Positions 23,406 to 31,532 are shown, counted from the first letter of the stretch. The stretch is DNA of 37,492 nt from Nitrospira bacterium HGW-Nitrospira-1 (GCA_002839535.1 PGYF01000006.1:2048-39539); one strand, 5' to 3'. Notes: generated from the sequence alone by a model not told the origin. Program-made: numbers and translations.

Positions 23406-24457
23406 AAATCATCCAGCGGCTTTACCTGAAAGATTTCTTCCGGCTGCTGCTGCTTATCACCTTTGGCCTGTCTTTTATTTTCAGCCTGATCGACCTGATC
23501 GGGAAAATAGACAGCTTCAAGGCGTCTTTCTGGTCATTGGCCCTCTATGCGATGCTCAACCTGCCGCGGTTTCTCCTTTATCTCCTCCCCATGTCCGTAC
23601 TCATCTGCAGTCTGTTTACCTTCAGCCAGGCATTCCGCAGGCATGAGATAGACGCGATTAAGGCAGCCGGCGGCAAACTAAAGACACTCTTTTATCCTTT
23701 TATCGCCGCAGGGATTTTCCTGAGCATATTTGCATTTGTAACAAATGAAGTGATAGCGCCAGACTTTTCAGCAAAGGCCTCTGAGCTGCAAAACAGACTC
23801 GAGGGCAAAGAGAAAAAATCCGCCTTCTCCGATGGGGCCATATGGTTGAAAAGCAGGGACGGCTCTCCGGTAAAAGTCGACCTCTATATTGCCGAGAAAA
23901 AGATCGCCAGGGGCGTCAGCCTTTTTATTTTAGGCGGGGATTTCCTCAAAGAGCAGATCATCGCCGAGGAGGCCTTTTGGGACGGAAAAACATGGATGCT
24001 GAATAATGTGAAGATATATCATGTTGAGACAGGGGAAATAGAAAAAATCGAGCGCATGGAATATGCCGGACTCGAGTCTCCCGATCTTTTTACGAACGAG
24101 ATGAAGACCCCAAACGAGATGGGGATATATGAGCTCTACGGCTACATTCAGCGGTTGAAGAACGCGGGGTTTAACAACCTCAAACTCATTATTGACCTCA
24201 ATTCCAAAATATCCTTCCCCCTCATAAACATATTCATGATGATGCTCGGCATAGCATTGTCTTTGCGAAGCAAACAAGGGGGCGGCATAATTGCCGCAGG
24301 GCTCGGACTTTTGATAAGCCTTATTTACTGGCTGGGCCATACCTTTTCCCTGTCAATCGGATATGCCGGGATGCTGCCTCCTGTTTTGGCGGCATGGACA
24401 GCCCCCTTTCTCTTCAGCGCTTTTGCCGTATATCTGTTCCTGAAAACGCCGGAGTAA
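23402..24457 (+). CDS. lptG: LPS export ABC transporter permease LptG
   Basis: Partner of LptF, 351 aa. An N-terminal helix (FRLLLLITFGLSFIFSLIDL) leads to IGKIDSFK, MSVLICSLFTFSQAFRRHEI, then DAIKAAGG (coupling helix). A jellyroll with DFLKEQIIAEEAFWDGKTWM follows, then KISFPLINIFMMMLGIALSL and two further helices. The order F-G with an ATGA overlap is the standard operon. It converges on the aminotransferase, with 16 bp between stops. No LptB ATPase is in the window. Confidence 0.92.
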   Translation: MKIIQRLYLKDFFRLLLLITFGLSFIFSLIDLIGKIDSFKASFWSLALYAMLNLPRFLLYLLPMSVLICSLFTFSQAFRRHEIDAIKAAGGKLKTLFYPFIAAGIFLSIFAFVTNEVIAPDFSAKASELQNRLEGKEKKSAFSDGAIWLKSRDGSPVKVDLYIAEKKIARGVSLFILGGDFLKEQIIAEEAFWDGKTWMLNNVKIYHVETGEIEKIERMEYAGLESPDLFTNEMKTPNEMGIYELYGYIQRLKNAGFNNLKLIIDLNSKISFPLINIFMMMLGIALSLRSKQGGGIIAAGLGLLISLIYWLGHTFSLSIGYAGMLPPVLAAWTAPFLFSAFAVYLFLKTPE

Positions 24458-24473
24458 GATTGATCGAAATCGT

Positions 24474-25337
24474 TTAATTCCCCCGGTAATTTTTTATATA
24501 TGCGGAGACTTCCTCTTTGTACAACATATGCAGAGATTTCGTAACATCCCCTACCTTATAATCAATCAGTTCGACCTGCGACACCGGCATGATCTCGCTG
24601 GTAGTATTTGTAAAAAACACCTCGCTTGCGTTGAAGAGATCATCCGGATAATATTCCCCCTCACTGACTTTGACGCCATTTTTTTTTGCCAGGTTTATGA
24701 CCACCTCTCTGGTTATTCCATCAAGCGCCCCAACCTCCGGCGCAGGTGTACAGAGTACGTTATCCTTCACAAAAAAGATATTGCTGACCGTTCCCTCCGC
24801 AATCAAACCCTCGGCATTAAGCATAATCGCCTCATAAGCCCCCCGCTCTTTCGCCTCCATTTTTGCAAAGATATTGTTTAAAAAATTGAGGGATTTTATT
24901 TTCGGATTGATCGCAAAGACAAGGTTTCTTCTGGTCTTTGCGATAACAAGTTTAACCCCACTGCTGTATAAGTGTTCCGGATATTTCTTGAAATGTTCAG
25001 CGATAACAACAAAGGTCGGCTCCTTGCAAAGTGCCGGATCAAGCCCAATAGCGCCCTTGCCCCGTGAAACAGTAACCCTGATATAGGCGTCGGAGAGCTT
25101 GTTCGCTTCCATAGTCATAGAGACCGCATCCTTGATAAACCCTGTCTCCGGGATATCAAGCTTTGTCAGGGATGCGGAACGGCCGAGCCTTTCAAGATGT
25201 TTGTCGAGCATAAAGACAACACCGTTATAGGCGCGCATGGTTTCATAAATCCCGTCCCCGTACAAAAAACCGTGGTCATATACAGAGACAACTGCCTCCG
25301 GCTCAGGGACGATCTTTTTATTCAGAAAAATGCGCAT
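24474..25337 (-). CDS. Class IV PLP-dependent aminotransferase (branched-chain / D-amino acid type)
   Basis: A 287-aa protein from the preferred ATG at 25337, which has GGAGA 7 bp upstream; an ATG 12 bp earlier lacks one. Fold type IV features: DHGFLYGDGIYETMRAYNG near the start, the PLP lysine in KIKSLNFLNNIFAKMEA (Lys148), the cofactor-binding Glu in EGLIAEGTVSNIFFV, and the phosphate loop GALDGITREVV and TNTTSEIMPV. Length suits IlvE, D-alanine aminotransferase or aminodeoxychorismate lyase. The IKSLN-x-L motif is shared by IlvE and Dat, so the substrate is left open. Confidence 0.88.
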   Translation of the reverse strand: MRIFLNKKIVPEPEAVVSVYDHGFLYGDGIYETMRAYNGVVFMLDKHLERLGRSASLTKLDIPETGFIKDAVSMTMEANKLSDAYIRVTVSRGKGAIGLDPALCKEPTFVVIAEHFKKYPEHLYSSGVKLVIAKTRRNLVFAINPKIKSLNFLNNIFAKMEAKERGAYEAIMLNAEGLIAEGTVSNIFFVKDNVLCTPAPEVGALDGITREVVINLAKKNGVKVSEGEYYPDDLFNASEVFFTNTTSEIMPVSQVELIDYKVGDVTKSLHMLYKEEVSAYIKNYRGN

Positions 25338-25385
25338 GTCTTTCTCCATAAGCAGCAGGCAGGAATTCCCGCTGTCTACTGTAAT

Positions 25386-25416
25386 AAAAAAAGGCGTGGA
25401 TTCCCCCGCCTTTTTT
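25386..25416 (-). terminator. Rho-independent terminator of the parvulin lipoprotein gene
   Basis: Stem GGCG (25393-25396) / CGCC (25407-25410), extended by an A6/T6 pairing, with a 10-nt loop. On the minus strand it ends with a run of T. It lies 24 bp beyond the stop of the parvulin gene. Because the ends are A6 and T6, it may work in both directions. Confidence 0.75.
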
Positions 25417-25440
25417 ACAGATACAGATCAGCAATATGTC

Positions 25441-26364
25441 TTATTTATTTTTCTTCTGCTCTGCCTTGTTTTTCTTCGGCTGCTCAGGCTCAGCCTGAGG
25501 AATTTCTTTCTTCCCGGTTCCAGCAGCAGATTTCGTTATAGCGTCTTTGTTGATTTCGACCTTATAATTTTTCTTCAACTCCGTAATATATTGTTCAAAG
25601 GCCTCTTTCTGTTTTTCTCCCGAAAGTCTCTGCGATATCATGTCTTTGATCTTTTCGAATTCAATCGGAGATCCCTTCTTCTTGTCGGTCACTTTAATAA
25701 TATGGTATCCGAACTGCGTCTTAACAGGAGCACTGATATCTCCGACATTCAGGTCTGCGGCGGCCTTTTCAAACTCGGGGACCATCTGGCCTTTTGAGAA
25801 ATAGCCGAGGTCTCCGCTGTTTTTCGCGGAACCTGGGTCAATGGAAATTGCCTTTGCGATATCTCCGAATTTTTCTCCCTTCTTCAGCCTGGCCAGCGCT
25901 TTTTTCGCTTCATCCTCTGTCTTGACTAATATATGACTTGCCTTTATCTGCATTGTCGGAGTAAATTCCTCTTTATGCTGGTCATAATAAGCCTTTACTT
26001 CCTGGTCAGAAATTTTCGCACGCGCCATAATTTCTTTTTGGAAAAGTTCTGTAACGAGTGTTAACTTTTTGAATTCTTCCAGTTTTTTCTGAAAATCAGG
26101 TGTCTTATCCAGACCTTTCTTTAGCGCCTCCTGATGAAGCATCTCTTTATTGATGATTTCATTGAGGAATTTCCCCTTGCCCTGCTCGTCGGCAAAAAGC
26201 TGTTGCGCATATTCAGGCAGCGCCTGGAATTCCCTGTCATAATCAGCCTGTGTTATCGTGGTATTGCCAACCTTTGCAAGAAAAGGACCTTTCTGTTCCG
26301 CTCCCTTTTTTGAACAGGAAATTAAAGCCACAGTCAAAATCAAACCAATTGCTATCTTTTTCAT
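25441..26364 (-). CDS. Parvulin-type peptidyl-prolyl isomerase lipoprotein (PrsA/SurA-like)
   Basis: Periplasmic folding catalyst anchored by lipid, 307 aa from ATG 26364. The Shine-Dalgarno GGAGG is 6 bp away; an ATG 6 bp earlier would touch it. A signal peptide with lipobox LISC puts the modified Cys at 17. A SurA-like N-terminal helical domain follows (VGNTTITQADYDREFQ). The rotamase domain starts at about residue 140, with the motifs IKASHILVK, AISIDPGSAKNSGDLGYFSK, GQMVPEFEKAA and TQFGYHIIKV. A lysine-rich tail (EQPKKNKAEQKKNK) closes the protein. It is likely involved in outer-membrane or exported-protein maturation. Confidence 0.93.
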   Translation of the reverse strand: MKKIAIGLILTVALISCSKKGAEQKGPFLAKVGNTTITQADYDREFQALPEYAQQLFADEQGKGKFLNEIINKEMLHQEALKKGLDKTPDFQKKLEEFKKLTLVTELFQKEIMARAKISDQEVKAYYDQHKEEFTPTMQIKASHILVKTEDEAKKALARLKKGEKFGDIAKAISIDPGSAKNSGDLGYFSKGQMVPEFEKAAADLNVGDISAPVKTQFGYHIIKVTDKKKGSPIEFEKIKDMISQRLSGEKQKEAFEQYITELKKNYKVEINKDAITKSAAGTGKKEIPQAEPEQPKKNKAEQKKNK

Positions 26365-26424
26365 TACCATCCTCCGGATATTAAGTTACATTTTTATATC
26401 ATATGATAATTTATTTGCCGCTTT

Positions 26425-26452
26425 TTGACAAGAAAAGTTTTTTTGTGATAAC
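26425..26452 (+). promoter_or_regulatory. Predicted sigma70-type promoter of hemL, extended -10
   Basis: Consensus -35 TTGACA (26425-26430), 16-bp spacer, -10 GATAAC (26447-26452) preceded by TG-T (extended -10). The expected start is near 26459, only about 6 nt before the hemL ATG, so the message would be nearly leaderless. It is divergent from the parvulin gene. Confidence 0.55.
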
Positions 26453-26464
26453 TTACAACTCGTA

Positions 26465-27751
26465 ATGAAAAAATTTGTCAAATCTGGAAGGTTGTTTGAA
26501 AAAGCCCTTCGCGTTATACCTGGAGGAGTAAACAGTCCTGTGCGCGCCTTCAGGGCTGTAGGCGGCAATCCGCTCTTTATAGAAAAGGCAAAGGGTTCAA
26601 AAATTTATGATGTTGACGGGAATTCCTATATAGATTACGTTTTATCCTGGGGCCCGATGATACTCGGCCATGCGCACCCCAGAGTTGTCAAAGCGCTGAA
26701 AGCTGCGGTGACAAAAGGCACCAGCTACGGCGCTCCTACAGCGCTTGAGGTAGAACTGGCCGAACTCATACTGAAGATCTACCCTTCAATGGACAAGGTA
26801 CGCATGGTAAATTCAGGGACTGAGGCCACGATGAGCGCCATAAGGGCGGCAAGGGGGTTCACTGGCAGAGACCGTATCATAAAATTTGAAGGCTGCTACC
26901 ACGGCCACGCAGACGGGCTGCTCGTGAAAGCAGGTTCCGGCGCTGCAACCTTCGGATTGCCGGACAGTCCGGGAGTGCCGAAGTCCTATGCAAGAAATAC
27001 CATAACGCTTCCTTACAATGATATACCGGCTTTACGGAACATAATAGAAAAAGAATGGCGTTCAATCGCCTGCGTAATCATCGAACCTGTTGTGGGCAAT
27101 ATCGGCTGCGTTCTGCCGAGACAGGGGTTGCTCGAAACACTCAGGAAATTGACCAAAAAATACGGCATTGTTCTCATATTCGACGAAGTAATGACAGGCT
27201 TTAGGGTTTCCTTTGGCGGGGCACAGGCATATTATGGGATTAAGCCTGACATGACCTGCCTTGGGAAGGTTATCGGAGGCGGACTGCCTGTCGGGGCCTA
27301 CGGCGGCAAAAAAGAGATTATGTCCCTGATCTCCCCTGAAGGCCCTGTCTACCAGGCCGGCACACTCTCAGGGAATCCTTTGGCGATGACAGCAGGCATA
27401 GAAACGATCAAAGAGCTTTCAAGGCCGGGCACATACAACCAGATAGAGAAAAAGTCTGCGCTGCTTGAAAAGGGCCTGATTGATGCTGCAAAAAGGGCCG
27501 GAGTAAAAACACGCTTCTACAGGGCTGGAAGCATGTTCTGTACGTATTTTACCGATAAAGATGTCTATGATTACAAAACAGCAAAAACAGCTGATACTGA
27601 AAAGTTCGCGAGATTTTTCAGGCAGATGCTTGAAAGAGGGATAAACCTTGCGCCATCACAGTTTGAAGCAGGGTTTATGTCGCTGGCGCATACGGAAAAA
27701 GATATCGAAAACACCATAGAAGCGGCATTCGCGGCATTCAAAAAAATATAA
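26465..27751 (+). CDS. hemL: Glutamate-1-semialdehyde 2,1-aminomutase
   Basis: Converts glutamate-1-semialdehyde to 5-aminolevulinate in the C5 pathway of haem and tetrapyrrole synthesis. The product is 428 aa, normal length. IPGGVNSPVRAFRAVGGNP is the family N-terminus. NSGTEATMSAIRAARGFTGR binds the PLP phosphate, and GCYHGHADGLLVKAGSGAAT follows. DEVMTGFR carries the cofactor Asp, and the catalytic lysine is in TCLGKVIGGGLPVGAYGG. No Shine-Dalgarno precedes the ATG; see the promoter entry. Confidence 0.97.
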   Translation: MKKFVKSGRLFEKALRVIPGGVNSPVRAFRAVGGNPLFIEKAKGSKIYDVDGNSYIDYVLSWGPMILGHAHPRVVKALKAAVTKGTSYGAPTALEVELAELILKIYPSMDKVRMVNSGTEATMSAIRAARGFTGRDRIIKFEGCYHGHADGLLVKAGSGAATFGLPDSPGVPKSYARNTITLPYNDIPALRNIIEKEWRSIACVIIEPVVGNIGCVLPRQGLLETLRKLTKKYGIVLIFDEVMTGFRVSFGGAQAYYGIKPDMTCLGKVIGGGLPVGAYGGKKEIMSLISPEGPVYQAGTLSGNPLAMTAGIETIKELSRPGTYNQIEKKSALLEKGLIDAAKRAGVKTRFYRAGSMFCTYFTDKDVYDYKTAKTADTEKFARFFRQMLERGINLAPSQFEAGFMSLAHTEKDIENTIEAAFAAFKKI

Positions 27752-27780
27752 AAGGCTCTAATCTACATTATTTATAAACT

Positions 27781-28299
27781 ATGGCGGTATACGATCACAG
27801 CAATATCGAGCAGGCCGAAGCCTACAGGATTCTTGCAGATTTTTTTCTGAAGGCGCCTGAAGAAGATATGCTCAGAACTATTAAAGAAGATTTTGAGCTT
27901 GAATCAGAGGAGACGGCAGAAGAGATCCGCAGGGATTTTGATCGCCTCTTTTCCTATCCCGAAGGGAAGCTTCCGCCAATAGAATCATTTTTCCTTACCC
28001 TCGAAAATACCTCGTCTGCTGACGAAGTGTCAGTGTTCTACGCCGGCGCCGGTCTTGCCATAGACGAAGAGTTCGAACTCATACCAGACCACCTTTACCT
28101 GGAATTCCTCTTTATGAGCTATTTGATAGAAACAAACAAATACGATCTCCAGAAAAAATTTCTTGAGGAACATCTGATGAATTGGGTGCCTTATTACTGT
28201 GACGAGTTGGCCAAACAGGCAAAAACTGTTTTTTACCGTGAGATTGCAGAAATAACATATGATTTTCTTGCCTCTGAATCTGAAGAAGATATTGAATAA
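27781..28299 (+). CDS. TorD/DmsD-like redox-enzyme maturation chaperone
   Basis: A 172-aa, mostly helical acidic protein. EAYRILADFFLKAPEEDML is typical of the N-terminus of TorD-family chaperones. The region IPDHLYLEFLFMSYLIETN corresponds to the conserved D-H-x-x-x-E-L substrate-groove motif. FLEEHLMNWVPYYCDELAKQ matches the C-terminal helix (H-L-x-x-W-x-P). Such proteins protect and load molybdopterin enzymes before Tat export. No cognate reductase is in the window. It lies 29 bp after hemL. Confidence 0.75.
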   Translation: MAVYDHSNIEQAEAYRILADFFLKAPEEDMLRTIKEDFELESEETAEEIRRDFDRLFSYPEGKLPPIESFFLTLENTSSADEVSVFYAGAGLAIDEEFELIPDHLYLEFLFMSYLIETNKYDLQKKFLEEHLMNWVPYYCDELAKQAKTVFYREIAEITYDFLASESEEDIE

Positions 28300-28316
28300 G
28301 GAAGAGAAAGACCGGC

Positions 28317-28547
28317 ATGGCTGAAAAACCTTTTTTTCGACAACTGCTGCAGGCGAGCGCCGTAGGAATCAACCTGGTTTTGTCAACGTTTGTTGGTTTG
28401 GCTATTGGCTATGGCCTTGACAGCCTTTTTCACAGTTCTCCCTGGCTTACCATAATCTTTCTGATACTGGGCATCATAGCCGGTTTTAGAGAACTCTTAC
28501 GGATGGCGAAGAAGCAGGACAATGGATCTGATACGAAAAATACATAG
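28317..28547 (+). CDS. atpZ: AtpZ/AtpI family small membrane protein
   Basis: A 76-aa protein with two membrane helices (INLVLSTFVGLAIGYGLDSL; PWLTIIFLILGIIAGFRELL), the pattern of AtpZ-like F0F1 ATPase-associated proteins, ending in a charged tail. Family members usually precede atpI-atpB and have been linked to Mg/Ca transport or c-ring assembly. The Shine-Dalgarno AAGGAAGAG is present upstream. It overlaps the next gene by 26 bp. Confidence 0.82.
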   Translation: MAEKPFFRQLLQASAVGINLVLSTFVGLAIGYGLDSLFHSSPWLTIIFLILGIIAGFRELLRMAKKQDNGSDTKNT

Positions 28548-28887
28548 AAATTCCCTCATGCTTCTCTTTCCGCTTGCAGCGGCCTCTGCCTTCATCGAAT
28601 GGAAAAAACTCCCGCTCAGCATCCTCATCGGAGGGTTTCTCTGCCTTCTGAACCTCAGGGCGCTTGCCTGGGGTGTTCAGGGACTTCTGGGCTCTCACAA
28701 GGCCGGCGCAAAGCTGCTCTTTTTCAGCCAGTTCAGGCTTGTCGTGCTTTTTCTTGTCCTGACAATGCTCGTCTACCTCAAGCTCGTCAATATCTTCGGC
28801 ATATTTGCAGGCTTTACCGTTATCTTCAGTATGGTCATCGTGGAAGGGTTGAAGCACGAAAAAGGATCAGGGAATAATTCTGACTGA
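28522..28887 (+). CDS. atpI: ATP synthase subunit I-like membrane protein
   Basis: A 121-aa protein with four hydrophobic segments: LMLLFPLAAASAFIEW, LSILIGGFLCLLNLRALAWG, LLFFSQFRLVVLFLVLTMLV and IFGIFAGFTVIFSMVIVEGL. Its position right after atpZ, overlapping it, matches ATP synthase protein I, which helps rotor-ring assembly. The expected next gene (F0 subunit a) is absent: the following gene is a small reverse-strand one and then rpmH. Confidence 0.72.
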   Translation: MDLIRKIHRNSLMLLFPLAAASAFIEWKKLPLSILIGGFLCLLNLRALAWGVQGLLGSHKAGAKLLFFSQFRLVVLFLVLTMLVYLKLVNIFGIFAGFTVIFSMVIVEGLKHEKGSGNNSD

Positions 28888-28947
28888 AGAGTGTTTTTCT
28901 TACAGCCTGCCTTTATAGATATTCAGATAACTGTTAATGGCTCTGCC

Positions 28948-29127
28948 CTAAGCAATATCGATTGATATGAGTGTAAACTTATTCTTTTCTTTCGAGTATA
29001 GCACCGCTCTTCCATCTTCATTTTCATAGATAACAATCCCGTCGCTAAACTCCTTTACCAGCTTCAGCTTCATTTTTTCTGTTTTTATCGATTGGCCGCC
29101 TTCGACAATTTCGACTTCTGCGTGCAT
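28948..29127 (-). CDS. Small hypothetical protein (59 aa)
   Basis: An open frame from ATG 29127 to TAG 28948. It starts MHAEVEIVEGGQSIKTEKMK, continues LKLVKEFSDGIVIYENEDGR, and ends AVLYSKEKNKFTLISIDIA. A strong Shine-Dalgarno (AGGAGG, about 6 bp before the ATG) supports translation. It is a mixed beta-rich, charged protein with no Cys, no membrane segment and no family I recognise. It stands alone on the minus strand between atpI and rpmH. Confidence 0.72.
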   Translation of the reverse strand: MHAEVEIVEGGQSIKTEKMKLKLVKEFSDGIVIYENEDGRAVLYSKEKNKFTLISIDIA

Positions 29128-29248
29128 ATATCCTCCTCTGTCAATCTGTTATTGCTAATGCAGTGAGAAATCAGTATATCACAATTTTTTCAGAGTTACA
29201 TAAACAAAAATCGTTGAGTTAATAATGTAACGGGCGCGCAATTTGACC

Positions 29249-29278
29249 TTGACTTTCACGGGAAATACCTTTTATACT
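29249..29278 (+). promoter_or_regulatory. Predicted promoter of rpmH-rnpA cluster
   Basis: -35 TTGACT (29249-29254), 18-bp spacer, -10 TATACT (29273-29278). Expected transcription start about 29285. This keeps the AGGA of rpmH (29287-29290) in the leader, but lies downstream of the TTG at 29281 that is the only ordinary start of the rnpA frame. An upstream TTGACC (29243-29248) overlaps. Confidence 0.55.
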
Positions 29279-29280
29279 TT

Positions 29281-29799
29281 TTGCTCAGGAAAAACTATGG
29301 GAACTTATACAACATATCGACCACACAAGAAAAAGAGGAAACGGACCCTCGGGTTTCTTGTCAGAATGCGTTCTGTCGGCGGGCGTTCCATAATAAAAAG
29401 AAGAAGGAAAAAAGGACGGAAAAAGCTGTCTGCCTAAAAGGCAAAAAGGTTTTCTGCTCTCTTACAAAACGCAGCGATTTCAAGAAAGTCTTTGATCTTG
29501 GATCGAAATTTCCTTCAAGATTTTTTATTATTTACGCGCTGCCCAATGAACTTTCCTGTTGCCGGCTCGGCCTTGCGGTAAGCAGAAAAGTCGGGAATGC
29601 CGTTGTTCGAAACAGGATTAAGCGCCGTCTGCGGGAAATATTCAGAAAGCATCTGACAGGCAACCCCTTGGGATTCGACTTTGTTGTTGTTGCGCGGAGC
29701 GCTTCGGCTGATGCTGAATTCGCTGATTTGCAGATAGGCATAATCAAAATATTTTCCAGGCTTGGCAAAAATGAAGACACTATTCATAACGATAATTAA
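29281..29799 (+). CDS. rnpA: Ribonuclease P protein component, start unresolved
   Basis: Protein subunit that assists RNase P RNA in tRNA 5' maturation. The core begins near residue 58 (about 29452): VFCSLTKRSDFKKVFDLGSK, then RLGLAVSRKVGNAVVRNRIK with RRLREIFRKH, the RNR signature of the family. The frame contains no ATG, GTG or TTG between TTG 29281 and the core, so either the protein carries a long N-terminal extension overlapping rpmH, or a non-standard codon is used, or there is a sequence error. The end overlaps yidD. Confidence 0.88.
   Translation: MLRKNYGNLYNISTTQEKEETDPRVSCQNAFCRRAFHNKKKKEKRTEKAVCLKGKKVFCSLTKRSDFKKVFDLGSKFPSRFFIIYALPNELSCCRLGLAVSRKVGNAVVRNRIKRRLREIFRKHLTGNPLGFDFVVVARSASADAEFADLQIGIIKIFSRLGKNEDTIHNDN
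29297..29437 (+). CDS. rpmH: Ribosomal protein bL34
   Basis: A 46-aa large-subunit protein. The conserved core THGFL is TLGFL here, within RKRTLGFLVRMRSVGGRSII, and the end RRRKKGRKKLSA is the invariant tail. The start ATG at 29297 has AGGAAAA just upstream and gives standard length; a longer frame to 29243 adds residues not found in the family. It is entirely overlapped by the open rnpA frame. Confidence 0.97.
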   Translation: MGTYTTYRPHKKKRKRTLGFLVRMRSVGGRSIIKRRRKKGRKKLSA

Positions 29800-29980
29800 A
29801 ATATATAAATACGCTTTATCACCCTTCCTGCCCAACAACTGCAGGTTCGTCCCAACGTGTTCTGAATATTCCATGGAAGCGATCAGCAGATACGGAGCCC
29901 TGAAGGGGACTTTTCTGTCTGTACGCAGGATCTTACGGTGTCACCCCTTTCATCCGGGCGGCTTTGATCCGGTCAGATAA
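29771..29980 (+). CDS. yidD: Membrane protein insertion efficiency factor YidD
   Basis: A 69-aa protein from ATG 29771 (a TTG three codons upstream is possible). Hallmarks: IKIYKYALSPFLPNNCRFVP, TCSEYSMEAISRYGALKG and RRILRCHPFHPGGFDPV, the complete YidD pattern with its conserved cysteines. It assists YidC-mediated insertion at the inner membrane. It overlaps rnpA by 29 bp and ends 2 bp before yidC. Confidence 0.95.
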   Translation: MKTLFITIIKIYKYALSPFLPNNCRFVPTCSEYSMEAISRYGALKGTFLSVRRILRCHPFHPGGFDPVR

Positions 29981-29982
29981 TC

Positions 29983-31503
29983 ATGGACAATAAAACTCTC
30001 CTGGCCATAATACTTTCTATAGCGGTAATCATCGGATACCAGTTTTTATTTCCTCCTCCGCAGCAGCCGGTTGTCAAACCGCCTCAGCCTGTTACCGAAA
30101 AAAAGGTGGAGACGCCTGAGCCGGTACTCGTCCCTGTCGCTCCCGGCACAACATCCGCGCCGGAAAAAGAGATAAAGATAGAGAATGAATTATATTCCGC
30201 TGTCCTCTCATCAAAAGGAGGCACGATCAAGTCATGGGCCATCAAGGCATATAAAGACAAAAAAGGACAGGACGTTATACTCCTGAAAAAACCGGGTGTT
30301 CTTCCTGCTGTCGGCATCGGCACGAATGATTCCTTTGACCTGGCAAATGTCAATTTCAGCATATCAGGCGCCGACCTGAGGCTTGACAGCAATAAAAACT
30401 CCGGGACAGTTGTCTTTGAATACTCCCATGAAGGCGTCTCCGTAAAAAGGACATATACCTTTTACTCGGACACATATAAAGTCGATATCAGCGATGAAGT
30501 TGCAGGCCTCCCTGAATACCGGATATCGCTCGGCTCGGATTTTGGAATATATGAAGGCGATGCAAGCAGCGCTCATGTCGGCCCTATCCTGCTGACCGGC
30601 ACAGACCTCAAGGAACTGAACCCGAAAAAACTCAAAGAACCGAACATATTCAAGGAAAATCTTAAATGGATCGCCCAGGAGGACAAGTATTTCTTTGCCG
30701 CACTCGTCCCCGTGACCCCTGTCGAAGAGGCAAGGGCATGGACGTATAAAGACTCTCCTGTCATCGCCTTTAAAAGTAAGGCAAGTGTAAACAAATTTGT
30801 CCTCTACGCAGGCCCCAAAGAGCAGAAAAGACTCGAAAAACTGAATATTGGGCTGGAGCATATCATAAATTACGGGTTCTTTTCGATCATCGCAAGGCCG
30901 CTGTTCTGGGTCTTGATATTATTCTATGGGTTTTTCGGTAATTACGGGTGGGCTATCATCCTGCTCACCATTGTCACCAGGATCCCCTTTATCCCTCTCC
31001 TGAACAAAGGACAGAAATCCATGAGGAAGCTTCAGGATATCCAGCCGAAGATGGCGGAGATAAGGGAGAAATACAAGAAAGACCCGCCGAAGATGCAGCA
31101 GGAGATGACAGGGCTGTATAAAAAACACAAGGTAAATCCGGTAGGCGGTTGCCTCCCCATGCTGCTTCAGATACCGGTCTTTTTTGCGTTGTATAAAGTC
31201 CTGCTCATCGCCATTGAACTCAGGGGAGCGCCGTTCATGCTCTGGATTGTGGATCTTTCAGCCAAAGACCCTTATTATGTCCTTCCTATTGTCATGGGGA
31301 TAACCATGGTGATTCAGCAAAAGATGACCCCGTCCACAATGGATCCGAAACAGGCAAAACTGATGATGCTTATGCCTGTCGTATTCACGTTCATGTTCCT
31401 GAGCTTTGCTTCGGGCCTGGTATTATACTGGCTGATAAACAATATCCTCGGTATCATACAGCAGTTCTTTGTGAACAAAAAACTCGCAAAGCAGTCGGTC
31501 TGA
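29983..31503 (+). CDS. yidC: Membrane protein insertase YidC
   Basis: A 506-aa insertase. N-terminal helix LLAIILSIAVIIGYQFLFPP, a Pro-rich linker, a large periplasmic beta-domain (about 55-300, diderm type), then the conserved OxaA core. The core includes NYGWAIILLTIVTRIPFIPL, the cytosolic coiled hairpin MRKLQDIQPKMAEIREKYKK, GGCLPMLLQIPVFFALYKVL and VLYWLINNILGIIQQFF. The basic residue in TRIPF matches the groove Arg. Operon order after yidD is standard; the Jag/KhpB gene often found next is absent. Confidence 0.97.
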   Translation: MDNKTLLAIILSIAVIIGYQFLFPPPQQPVVKPPQPVTEKKVETPEPVLVPVAPGTTSAPEKEIKIENELYSAVLSSKGGTIKSWAIKAYKDKKGQDVILLKKPGVLPAVGIGTNDSFDLANVNFSISGADLRLDSNKNSGTVVFEYSHEGVSVKRTYTFYSDTYKVDISDEVAGLPEYRISLGSDFGIYEGDASSAHVGPILLTGTDLKELNPKKLKEPNIFKENLKWIAQEDKYFFAALVPVTPVEEARAWTYKDSPVIAFKSKASVNKFVLYAGPKEQKRLEKLNIGLEHIINYGFFSIIARPLFWVLILFYGFFGNYGWAIILLTIVTRIPFIPLLNKGQKSMRKLQDIQPKMAEIREKYKKDPPKMQQEMTGLYKKHKVNPVGGCLPMLLQIPVFFALYKVLLIAIELRGAPFMLWIVDLSAKDPYYVLPIVMGITMVIQQKMTPSTMDPKQAKLMMLMPVVFTFMFLSFASGLVLYWLINNILGIIQQFFVNKKLAKQSV

Positions 31504-31532
31504 ACTGTTTCGTCAATTTTGCATTAAACCCG

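Noticed and set aside
29243..29296. Longer start for rpmH (18 additional codons)
   Set aside because: bL34 begins near the ATG at 29297, which has its own ribosome-binding site; the promoter overlaps the extra codons.
28888..29300. Possible replication origin next to rpmH
   Set aside because: rpmH-rnpA often lies near oriC, but I saw no DnaA-box cluster or dnaA/dnaN gene here.
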